10,930 bases of DNA from the NCBI GenBank assembly GCA_012520695.1, contig JAAYNU010000040.1, positions 1 through 10,930 of the forward strand. The letters run 5' to 3'. Of this stretch, positions 1 through 6,077 are shown piece after piece. The notes beneath the pieces are model-generated. The model worked only from the letters and a program-made list of their open reading frames with translations, had not been told where the DNA came from and did no database searches. The position numbers and the translations under genes were made by a program. Each line of letters begins with the position of its first letter. Within the stretch, counting starts at the first letter, position 1. The stretch comes from Erysipelothrix sp. (GTDB lineage Bacteria > Bacillota_I > Bacilli_A > Erysipelotrichales > Erysipelotrichaceae).

Positions 1-427
1 TAAGCGACGCTATGTTGTTGAGCGCGGTGAAGAGAACATCTACATCGATGATTATGCACATCACCCAACTGAAATTGGGGTAACACTGGACGCAACGCGT
101 ACGCGTTTTCCAGATATGAAGATTGCTGCAATATTCAAACCACACCGAGTGGGGCGTGTTGCTTATTTCGGTGATCAATTCGCTGAAGCACTCAGTAAAG
201 CAGACCATGTTTTCTTAAATCCGTTTACGAGTATTGATGACTTTGAAGAGGGCATTGATATAGATATTACCTACTTACAAGACAAGATTCCTGGCTCAGA
301 AGTAATTGAACTTGATGAGCGTGGATTGGATCTATTGAGTGAGTTAAGTCCATGTGTTTATGTATTTATGAGCTCTAAAGACATATATGACCTGAAAGAT
401 GCGCTGAAAATGCGTTTCAACGATTGA
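1..427 (+). CDS. murC: UDP-N-acetylmuramate--L-alanine ligase, C-terminal part (partial)
   Basis: Only the last 141 residues are present; the gene enters from the left edge, first full codon at base 2. MurC is the cytoplasmic ATP-dependent ligase that adds L-Ala to UDP-MurNAc, the first amino acid of the peptidoglycan stem peptide. The visible part is the Mur ligase C-terminal domain. Its diagnostic stretch DDYAHHPTEI lies at bases 47-76, followed by the 'FKPHRVGRVAYFGDQFAEAL' region that corresponds to the FQPHxxxR...F.dEFa motif of MurC. The gene ends in TGA at 425-427, inside the -35 box of the next promoter, so the end of murC doubles as regulatory DNA. In Bacillus, murC also lies just upstream of ytxG-ytxH and the ccpA region, which supports the call. 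No terminator follows, so read-through into the next operon is likely. Confidence 0.95.
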   Translation, partial: KRRYVVERGEENIYIDDYAHHPTEIGVTLDATRTRFPDMKIAAIFKPHRVGRVAYFGDQFAEALSKADHVFLNPFTSIDDFEEGIDIDITYLQDKIPGSEVIELDERGLDLLSELSPCVYVFMSSKDIYDLKDALKMRFND

Positions 428-438
428 AACTTGTTTCA
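393..438. promoter_or_regulatory. Row of alternating TGAAA/TTTCA half-sites, putative operator
   Basis: Half-sites are seen at TGAAA 393-397, TGAAA 405-409, TTTCA 415-419, TGAAA 425-429 and TTTCA 434-438, with start-to-start distances of 12, 10, 10 and 9 bases. The last pair forms the perfect 14-base palindrome TGAAACTTGTTTCA (425-438), which overlaps the -35 box. It matches the catabolite-responsive element pattern TGWAANCGNTNWCA except that the central CG is TT. The placement suggests control of the downstream operon, possibly by its own product CcpA; that is inference. Part of the array is murC coding sequence, so some of the repetition could be chance. Confidence 0.5.
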
Positions 439-452
439 TAAAGCGTTATAAT
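424..452 (+). promoter_or_regulatory. Sigma-A-type promoter of the ytxG-like/ccpA operon
   Basis: A -35 box TTGAAA (424-429) and a perfect -10 box TATAAT (447-452) are separated by exactly 17 bases. The expected transcription start is near 459, giving a short leader that contains the ribosome binding site AGAGGTG (461-467) before the ATG at 475. The -35 box overlaps the murC stop codon. This is the best-formed promoter in the window. Confidence 0.82.
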
Positions 453-474
453 AAAGGAAGAGAGGTGAATCGCT

Positions 475-876
475 ATGGATGAATTATTATTGTTGTTGAA
501 TGAAGTTTCAACGATATTGATCCCGATTGTGGGTCTCATTTGTTTGGTTTTATTGGGGGTAATACTATTCAATTTGAATAAAGCAGTTAAGAAGCTATCG
601 GTGTCAATCGATGGAGTCGATAAAGTAGTTGCATCAACGAACCTTAAAATCGATCAATTAGAGGGGCCTTTAAACACCTTGAATTCTGTTTCGAAGACAG
701 TTGATGTTGTTAACGACTCCGCTGTCAGCGCTGTGAGCAATGCAGTTAAGTTTACGGTTAAGCACTCTGATTCATTTGTGAATTGGGGTAAAGAGGCCAT
801 TGCAAAGCGCAAGGGTCACAAAGAAGAAGTTGAAGAAGATGTTGAGAAGAAGGAGGATTTTGGAATTTATGAGTAA
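475..876 (+). CDS. YtxG-like DUF948 membrane protein
   Basis: A 133-residue protein with one N-terminal membrane segment (about residues 12-35, very rich in Leu/Ile/Val), then a helical region (about 40-90) with the regularly spaced L/I/V and N/D pattern of DUF948 proteins (for example the stretch ending LNTLNSVSKTVDVVN), and a highly charged Lys/Glu tail. It is most likely anchored with its C-terminal part in the cytoplasm. Function is unknown for the family; B. subtilis YtxG is linked to general stress. The start is supported by AGAGGTG at 461-467, 7 bases upstream. It is the first gene of the promoter at 424-452 and overlaps the next gene by 8 bases (ATGAGTAA), implying translational coupling. 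The DUF948 assignment rests on pattern and gene order. Confidence 0.8.
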   Translation: MDELLLLLNEVSTILIPIVGLICLVLLGVILFNLNKAVKKLSVSIDGVDKVVASTNLKIDQLEGPLNTLNSVSKTVDVVNDSAVSAVSNAVKFTVKHSDSFVNWGKEAIAKRKGHKEEVEEDVEKKEDFGIYE

Positions 877-1495
877 ATATGATGAAGTGCTAAATGAGTT
901 AGTTTACCGTATCGATGATGTGGTGTACAGTTTCTATTCGGAAAGCAATGAAATAATTGCTAACAAGCGTTCACAAGAACGTCTATTAACGTTTAGAGAT
1001 AATACACTGAATACAATCAACGATATGAACGTTCGTTCGCTTGAGATTATTTCTGGATTTAAAAATCGTGATTTGATCGATGAGCGTGCTGAAACATTGT
1101 TATCTAAAAACGAAAGCATTGTTGCTTCTGCATTAGAAGTATTGGAAGCTGCGCCTAATCGTTCAGATTTCCTTGAAGAAGTGAATGTATTCGCTTCCTC
1201 AGTATTGGATTCTGCTAAAGAAGTAATCAATAAAGTTGATGCATCAGGTACAGTCGATAAGATTGTGGATGTTGCTCAAGATGGATTTAAAAAAGCAAAA
1301 GATGGCTTGGACGAGTTCGCTCACAATCCTAAAGTTATTGAAGGCACAAAGGTTTTAAAAGAAAAAACGAAAGATGCGGTAGATTTAGGATCGAAACTCG
1401 TGAAAGATGGCTCGCAAAAATTAGCGGATTGGATTTCAGAGTTGGATAAATCTAAGAATGATGAAACTGAATCAAATACGCCAGAAGAGGACTAA
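869..1495 (+). CDS. Soluble helical protein at the ytxH position, function unknown
   Basis: A 208-residue, almost wholly helical and acidic protein. I place the start at ATG 869, which overlaps the end of the preceding gene as ATGAGTAA and has AGGAGG at 851-856, 12 bases upstream. A TTG at 860 is in frame but only 3 bases from that site, so it is the weaker choice, and a start at 800 would lie deep inside the upstream gene. No membrane segment or signal peptide is seen, unlike typical YtxH proteins, which have an N-terminal membrane helix. The C-terminal half (about 105-195) has amphipathic repeats of the type DxFKKAKDGLDEF / VLKEKTKDAVDLGSKLVKDG, similar in feel to apolipoprotein or LEA-like helices that lie on membranes or form coiled coils. 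The tail is Asp/Glu/Ser/Thr-rich. It is probably a partner of the upstream membrane protein, by position only. Confidence 0.75.
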   Translation: MSKYDEVLNELVYRIDDVVYSFYSESNEIIANKRSQERLLTFRDNTLNTINDMNVRSLEIISGFKNRDLIDERAETLLSKNESIVASALEVLEAAPNRSDFLEEVNVFASSVLDSAKEVINKVDASGTVDKIVDVAQDGFKKAKDGLDEFAHNPKVIEGTKVLKEKTKDAVDLGSKLVKDGSQKLADWISELDKSKNDETESNTPEED

Positions 1496-1497
1496 AT

Positions 1498-2493
1498 ATG
1501 AAAAGAGTGACAATTTACGATGTTGCAAAAGAAGCCGGAGTTTCACTTGCGACAGTATCCCGTGTAATTAACGGCTTACAAATTGTTCGAGAAGAGACAC
1601 GTGTTCGTGTTGAAACCGCAATTGATAAGCTTGGTTATAAACCAAACGCAATTGCTCAAGGACTTGCTCTACAGAAGACAACTTCAATTGCGCTTCTCGT
1701 ACCTGAAGCAAGCTTTGGGTATACAGGCCAAATCATCAACGGTCTGATTGACGTCGCTAAAATCTACAAATACTCAATCGTACTTCATACGATGACAGAG
1801 GGTATTGTTGATATTAAGGATGTAGTGGATGACATTATTAAATCTCGTGTAGACGGTGTTATTATCTACAACGATAAATTAATGATGAACGAACTGACTG
1901 AATTGTCAAAGTATCAATTCCCAATTGTTATTATCGGTAATCCAATTTCCGATAAGCAAATTGCATCAGTTTATGTTGATATTGAAATGGCTGTTTATGA
2001 ATTAACAGTTAAGAAATTAAATCAAGATATTAATAACCGTATCGGTATTATTCAAGACCGAAAGAATGATTATACAACGGCTCAAATGGTTTCAGGAGTA
2101 CAACGCGCTTATAAAGAACGTGGTATTGATGACAACGGATATATTGAGATTCCTCAAGAATACCGTCGTTCCTATGACTATTTCACAGATACAATTGAAG
2201 ATCTTAAATATAATTTCTTAATTGCTAACCGTGATTCACAAGCTATATCAGCAATCAACGCAGCAAACGAAAAAGGGATTTCTGTTCCAGATGATCTCGA
2301 AGTCGTATGTCTTATTGATACGAAGTATAATTCAATGGTGCGCCCACGTCTCTCAAGTTTTGCGATTCCATCGTATGACCTTGGAGCAGTAGCAATGCGC
2401 GTATTGACAAAAATGCTTAATGATGACGAAGTGGAAGATAAAGAAATCGAACTTTCTTACCTCTATACACCACGTCAATCAACTAAGAACTAA
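1498..2493 (+). CDS. ccpA: Catabolite control protein A (LacI/GalR family)
   Basis: A 331-residue regulator, close to the usual 330-335 of CcpA. An N-terminal helix-turn-helix (about residues 5-26, TIYDVAKEAGVSLATVSRVI) is followed by the hinge helix PNAIAQGLA (49-57) with Leu56, which in LacI-family proteins enters the minor groove, and then a periplasmic-binding-protein-like core. The C-terminus from residue 280, MVRPRLSSFAIPSYDLGAVA, ending in RQSTKN, matches the CcpA-specific tail and separates it from other LacI members. CcpA binds cre sites together with HPr phosphorylated on Ser46 and controls carbon metabolism. The ribosome binding site GAAGAGG (1484-1490) lies inside the preceding gene, whose stop is 2 bases upstream. 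Gene order murC-ytxG-ytxH-ccpA agrees. The core is divergent: the usual GFDNT and FVGTDE stretches read CLIDT and LIANRDS. Confidence 0.88.
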   Translation: MKRVTIYDVAKEAGVSLATVSRVINGLQIVREETRVRVETAIDKLGYKPNAIAQGLALQKTTSIALLVPEASFGYTGQIINGLIDVAKIYKYSIVLHTMTEGIVDIKDVVDDIIKSRVDGVIIYNDKLMMNELTELSKYQFPIVIIGNPISDKQIASVYVDIEMAVYELTVKKLNQDINNRIGIIQDRKNDYTTAQMVSGVQRAYKERGIDDNGYIEIPQEYRRSYDYFTDTIEDLKYNFLIANRDSQAISAINAANEKGISVPDDLEVVCLIDTKYNSMVRPRLSSFAIPSYDLGAVAMRVLTKMLNDDEVEDKEIELSYLYTPRQSTKN

Positions 2494-2518
2494 GCTTCGC
2501 ATCTGCGAAGTTTTTTTT
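2494..2518 (+). terminator. Intrinsic terminator after ccpA
   Basis: Inverted repeat CTTCGCA (2495-2501) / TGCGAAG (2504-2510) followed by eight T (2511-2518), starting directly after the ccpA stop codon. It closes the ytxG-like/ccpA operon, though the next gene begins only 22 bases later with no clear promoter between. Confidence 0.88.
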
Positions 2519-2539
2519 CACAATAAATGAGGTGAAATA

Positions 2540-3058
2540 ATGATACTAAGTGAAATGTACGATACATACTATGAAAACACTGGATTCACAACCATCAGAA
2601 GCAGTGTCAGAGGGCTTGTTCGAAAAGATAATCTCTATGCCATGATTCATATCAAATGCAATGATGGATTTGGTGAAAGAGATCACTATGAAATCTCGGG
2701 TGGAGGCATTGAAAAAGGTGAAGATGAAAAGACAGCGCTGAAAAGAGAACTTCTTGAAGAAGTGGGCTTTGGTGTGAAGATCGAAAAGAAGATTGGAACG
2801 ATTATTGACCGATGGAATCTATTAGAGCGCATCAACGTTCACCATTTCTATGTCTGTGAACTAATCTTTGAAGAAGAACCGCAACTGACAGACTATGAGA
2901 AGGAAGTTATTGTCGGAGTGGAGTGGCATACACTTGATGAGTGGGCAGAAATATTAAGTAAAGAAACCACGGGCATTAACGCCATGATTCATCAGCGAGA
3001 ACTGATTGTGATTAATGAAATTAAAAAAAAGCGAAAATTAATTCGCTTTTTTATTTGA
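2540..3058 (+). CDS. NUDIX family hydrolase
   Basis: A 172-residue protein with a complete NUDIX box at residues 55-77 that fits G-x5-E-x7-REUxEExGU without deviation: Gly55, Glu61, then RELLEEVGF (69-77) with the Mg2+-binding glutamates 70, 73 and 74. The family hydrolyses nucleoside diphosphates linked to another moiety; the substrate cannot be read from the sequence. The start ATG has GAGGTG at 2529-2534, 5 bases upstream. No good promoter lies in the short gap after the ccpA terminator, so it is probably expressed by read-through or from an unrecognised promoter inside ccpA. Its last codons (Lys/Arg-rich NEIKKKRKLIRFFI) are the DNA of a terminator hairpin, and the final 8 bases overlap the convergent methyltransferase gene. 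Confidence 0.87.
   Translation: MILSEMYDTYYENTGFTTIRSSVRGLVRKDNLYAMIHIKCNDGFGERDHYEISGGGIEKGEDEKTALKRELLEEVGFGVKIEKKIGTIIDRWNLLERINVHHFYVCELIFEEEPQLTDYEKEVIVGVEWHTLDEWAEILSKETTGINAMIHQRELIVINEIKKKRKLIRFFI
3025..3052. terminator. Bidirectional terminator inside the end of the NUDIX gene
   Basis: Eleven-base inverted repeat AAAAAAGCGAA (3025-3035) / TTCGCTTTTTT (3042-3052) with a 6-base loop. It gives a U-run in both directions, so it can end both the plus-strand NUDIX transcript and the minus-strand def-rnjA-mnmM operon. Unusually, the whole hairpin is NUDIX coding sequence; the NUDIX stop codon TGA is at 3056-3058, downstream of the T-run. The minus-strand gene stops at 3053-3051, just before the hairpin in its direction. 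Confidence 0.83.
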
Positions 3059-3572
3059 ACTTGATTAGAAATGTAACGGGTGAGAGTGCTACTTCATACT
3101 CGAACACCTCTATATTAAGGTTTAAACTCTCAAGGTAAGACCTAACCGCCGAGTACTCCTCGTTACCACCTGGATGCTTTCTGTAGCAAGAGACGACGAG
3201 GAAATGAGTAAGATGGGGGATGATATTCTTGAGTGATTGTACAGTACTGTTTTTATTCGTAATTGTTTCTTTATCACTACCGGGTAAATAGCCTAGATTA
3301 TATATTGCACCACTGATGGGTGGGGTCTTATCAAATTGAATTGTGTCATGTGATGCATGGAAGAAGTGAACATTAGTGAATGCTTCTGTTCGCTTTTTAC
3401 TTGCTTCAATTGCACTCATTTGAATATCAACCGCAACAACACTCTCAGCATGCTCCGCAAGGAAGAGGGTATCGTGGCCATTACCACAGGTCATATCAAA
3501 AACAATGCCCAGATCTTCTTGTTCTAAGATCCAGGCGTGTATGTATTGTTTATGATTCATCTTGTATACCAT
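3051..3572 (-). CDS. mnmM: tRNA mnm5s2U34-type class I SAM methyltransferase (YtqB/MnmM family)
   Basis: A 173-residue Rossmann-fold methyltransferase. SAM motif I is seen as DMTCGNGHDT (residues 26-35), the acidic motif II residue as Asp49 in VDIQ, then SHD (74-76) and the family hallmark NLGYLPGSDK (92-101), which replaces the NPPY/DPPY motif of other methyltransferases. These match the YtqB family, long annotated as putative rRNA methylase and shown in B. subtilis to be MnmM, which methylates nm5(s2)U34 in the tRNA wobble position. The start is uncertain: ATG 3572 gives a 23-base overlap with the upstream gene, while ATG 3560 (residue 5) gives an ATGAATCATAA arrangement over its stop. Neither has a clear ribosome binding site, so coupling to the upstream gene is likely. 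It is the last gene of the minus-strand operon. Confidence 0.85.
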   Translation of the reverse strand: MVYKMNHKQYIHAWILEQEDLGIVFDMTCGNGHDTLFLAEHAESVVAVDIQMSAIEASKKRTEAFTNVHFFHASHDTIQFDKTPPISGAIYNLGYLPGSDKETITNKNSTVQSLKNIIPHLTHFLVVSCYRKHPGGNEEYSAVRSYLESLNLNIEVFEYEVALSPVTFLIKFK

Positions 3573-4338
3573 TGAAACTAATGACTAAGAGTTCAGGACT
3601 TGATAATAGTCTCAGTTGAGGATCGGGAGTTCCGATTCCCTGTGAAACTAGTACTTGAGTACTATCGATTAAACTTTGTTTCTTTGTGATGCCATCATGA
3701 GTTAAAGACCCATAAATTGGAAGGTTAATCCCTCCACCCAGTGTTTTACCACCGACATAGAGATCAATTTTATCATCACTGATTGCAGTGAAGGTATTTG
3801 CATCATAGCCAAAACCGATCGTATACTTACCTTCATCTTTGGGGAAGTTTGCAGGCGTGTTGGAATCATAGAATGTTGCGATAATTGATTCCTGTGTACC
3901 ATTATGAAGTGCGATTGATGTGTTTGACATGATTGTGAAACCAGACTCGACTAAGAGTGCACGTGTGGCTTCTACATCATTGGGGCTTAGTATTGCGAAC
4001 TTTCCTTGAGGGGCATCAAATTGACTGAGTAATTCTTTCATTTGAGCACTTTCTTCCTCGGAAGGGGTTGTTTGGAATAAATCACCCGTAAATATCAGTA
4101 GTTCAGGCTTCATTTTTTCAAATTTTTGTTTTGCTTTAATGAGATTTTCTGTATTGCCGTTAATATCAGACAACACTGCGATTGAAACACCGTCAAAACT
4201 TGGTGGTATTTCATTCGATGCAATTTCTACATTTCGAGCACTGACTCTGAAAGGGGCCCAAGCCGTCATTTCAAAGTAAACTCCTAGAAGAATTACTAAA
4301 ATGATAAAGAGTTTAACAATCATTTTCTTCTTATTCAT
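3550..4338 (-). CDS. Membrane-anchored metallophosphoesterase-like protein, probably catalytically inactive
   Basis: A 262-residue protein with a Lys-rich start and one membrane segment (about 7-28), so the domain probably faces outward, as in YkuE/YaeI-type phosphoesterases. The fold's landmarks are recognisable in order but altered: SDLH is SDIN (57-60), GD is kept (TGD, 84-86), GNHD is SPND (118-121) and GHTHGGQ is GKTLGGG (197-203). Asp58, Asp86 and Asp121 remain, while the metal-binding His and Asn positions are Asn60, Pro119, Asn120, Lys198 and Leu200. The C-terminal VSQGIGT...SPELLVISF still follows the family's VSrGlGt...RPEi pattern. The reading frame is intact, so this looks like a retained pseudoenzyme rather than a decayed gene. 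Its ATG shares one base with the RNase J stop (TAATG). Confidence 0.78.
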   Translation of the reverse strand: MNKKKMIVKLFIILVILLGVYFEMTAWAPFRVSARNVEIASNEIPPSFDGVSIAVLSDINGNTENLIKAKQKFEKMKPELLIFTGDLFQTTPSEEESAQMKELLSQFDAPQGKFAILSPNDVEATRALLVESGFTIMSNTSIALHNGTQESIIATFYDSNTPANFPKDEGKYTIGFGYDANTFTAISDDKIDLYVGGKTLGGGINLPIYGSLTHDGITKKQSLIDSTQVLVSQGIGTPDPQLRLLSSPELLVISFNGIQDES

Positions 4339-6068
4339 TATATTGATTTTCTATTGTTGTTCTTTTGAGCCATCGCATCTCTTTGATTTAAGATTACAGG
4401 GATAACGAGTGGGTTTCTTTGTGTATGTTTGTATAGGAATGGTTCGAGTGAGCCACGAATCGTGTTTTTGATATCACCAAATGTAACGCGTTTTTCCATT
4501 CTCTTTTTAAGTGCTTCATAAACAACGTGTTCTGCTTCTTTTAAGAGTGTTTGGTTCTCTTTAATGAATACAAATCCACGAGATACGATGCTTGGTTTGC
4601 ACATAATCTTATTTGTACGTGAATCAATCGTAACAACGACTGAAACAAGACCAGAGTCCGCTAAAATCTTACGATCTTTTAGAACTGCTGTGGATAGACC
4701 ACTTGAGTCATTTCCATCAACGAAGATATCATCTGCTTGTACACGAACTTGTGGGTCAAATGCGACACCATCACGAAGTGCAACAACGTCACCGTTTGAA
4801 CAGATAAATGTGTTCTCAATTGGAACTCCTGTTTCAACAGCGGTTTGTTGGTGTGCTTTTAACATTTTGTATTCTCCATGCATTGGCATGAAGTAATCTG
4901 GTTTGATCAATTGAAGCATTAAAGCTTGTTCTTCTTTAGAAGCATGTCCTGTAGTGTGAAGTGAGTTTAGTGGTGAGTTTGTCATCACGTTTGCTCCTGC
5001 ACGCGTTAATTGGTTAACAACCTTAGAAACTGATTGTTGGTTACCAGGAATAGGGCTTGAAGAGAAGACCACTGTATCACCAGGAATAACAGAAATTTGT
5101 CTGTGTGTTCCGTTCGCGATACGGCTTAATGCAGCTAGGGGTTCCCCTTGTGATCCGGTACAAATAATACATTGTTTGTTTGCTGGGATCTTATTTAATT
5201 GATGTGCGTTAACGAAGTGCTTATCGGCAGCTTGAATGTGACCAAGTTTTCGTGCAATTGTAACAACGTTATCCATTGAACGACCAAAGATCGCGATTTT
5301 ACGTCCGTCCGCAATTGCGGCTTCAATAATTTGTTGAACTCGGTATACGTTTGAAGCGAATGTTGCCACAATCATACGTCCGTCTGTTTTTCTAAAAATA
5401 CGGTTGATGGATTTCGCAACTTCTTTTTCAGAGATTGAGAATCCGGATACTTCCGCGTTGGTTGAATCACTCATAAGAAGTGAAACACCAATTTCTCCCA
5501 TGTATGACATGATTTGGTAGTCTGGGTTCGTACCTACTGGTGTAAGGTCGAATTTAAAGTCACCTGTTGAAACGATACGACCGTTTTGTGTATTGATCAA
5601 TAATCCCAATGAATCGGGGATTGAGTGAACAACATTGAAGAAACCAACAACGAAGTGTTTTGTGCTTACTGTTGATTTTGAATCAATAACTTGTATTTTG
5701 AATTTTGAACGCATTTTACGTTCTTCAAGTTTACGCTCGATTAGTGCTTTCGCAAATAATGGTGCATAGATGTTTTGAATGTTTAATCGTTGTAAAAGGA
5801 AAGGTATTCCTCCGATGTGGTCTTCGTGACCGTGAGTAATGATTAGTGCTTTGATTTTCTTTTGATTACGCACAAGATGTGTATAATCAGGGATTACATA
5901 ATCTACTCCGAGAAGGTTTTCTTCTGGGAACATAACACCCGAGTCGATGATAATAATTTCATCGTCATTCTCGATAACGTACATGTTCTTTCCGACTTCT
6001 CCAAGTCCTCCTAGTGCATAGACTAAGGTATCTGTCTTTCTTAATTCTTTGTTTTCTATTTCGCTCAT
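4338..6068 (-). CDS. rnjA: Ribonuclease J
   Basis: A 576-residue beta-CASP metallo-beta-lactamase nuclease, slightly longer than the roughly 555 of B. subtilis RNase J1. It shows the zinc-binding HGHEDH (residues 79-84), the further ligand stretches HSIPDS and STGDFKFD, the beta-CASP region with MSDSTNAEVSG and FASNVYR, then CTGSQGEP, HTTGHASKEE and PMHGEY. The C-terminal domain is present, with a short Asn/Lys-rich tail. RNase J has 5'-3' exonuclease and endonuclease activity in mRNA decay and rRNA maturation in Firmicutes. The J1 rather than J2 assignment rests on intact motifs and overall similarity and is less certain than the family. Start ATG is preceded by GGAG with 6 bases between; the stop codon of def lies within that site (TAGGAG). 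The rpoY gene that often precedes rnjA in Bacillus is absent here. Confidence 0.95.
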   Translation of the reverse strand: MSEIENKELRKTDTLVYALGGLGEVGKNMYVIENDDEIIIIDSGVMFPEENLLGVDYVIPDYTHLVRNQKKIKALIITHGHEDHIGGIPFLLQRLNIQNIYAPLFAKALIERKLEERKMRSKFKIQVIDSKSTVSTKHFVVGFFNVVHSIPDSLGLLINTQNGRIVSTGDFKFDLTPVGTNPDYQIMSYMGEIGVSLLMSDSTNAEVSGFSISEKEVAKSINRIFRKTDGRMIVATFASNVYRVQQIIEAAIADGRKIAIFGRSMDNVVTIARKLGHIQAADKHFVNAHQLNKIPANKQCIICTGSQGEPLAALSRIANGTHRQISVIPGDTVVFSSSPIPGNQQSVSKVVNQLTRAGANVMTNSPLNSLHTTGHASKEEQALMLQLIKPDYFMPMHGEYKMLKAHQQTAVETGVPIENTFICSNGDVVALRDGVAFDPQVRVQADDIFVDGNDSSGLSTAVLKDRKILADSGLVSVVVTIDSRTNKIMCKPSIVSRGFVFIKENQTLLKEAEHVVYEALKKRMEKRVTFGDIKNTIRGSLEPFLYKHTQRNPLVIPVILNQRDAMAQKNNNRKSI

Positions 6069-6077
6069 AATGAACTC

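Noticed and set aside
800..868. N-terminal extension of the ytxH-position gene to ATG 800
   Set aside because: It would lie wholly inside the preceding gene with no proper ribosome binding site; AGGAGG at 851-856 and the ATGAGTAA overlap favour ATG 869.
934..1230. Minus-strand ORF of 98 codons
   Set aside because: Fully inside a supported plus-strand gene, Ser-rich low-information translation, no ribosome binding site or recognisable domain.
2404..2432. TTGACA inside ccpA as a promoter for the NUDIX gene
   Set aside because: No -10-like sequence at 16-18 bases downstream (the position reads CGAAGT), so it is ordinary coding sequence.
3550..4338. Phosphoesterase-like gene as a decaying pseudogene
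   Set aside because: The frame is open over the full family length, with membrane anchor, coupled start and C-terminal pattern kept; substitution of ligand residues alone does not make it a pseudogene.
4564..4896. Plus-strand ORF of 110 codons opposite rnjA
   Set aside because: Shadow of the strongly conserved RNase J coding sequence; Arg/Ser/Thr-rich translation with no domain.
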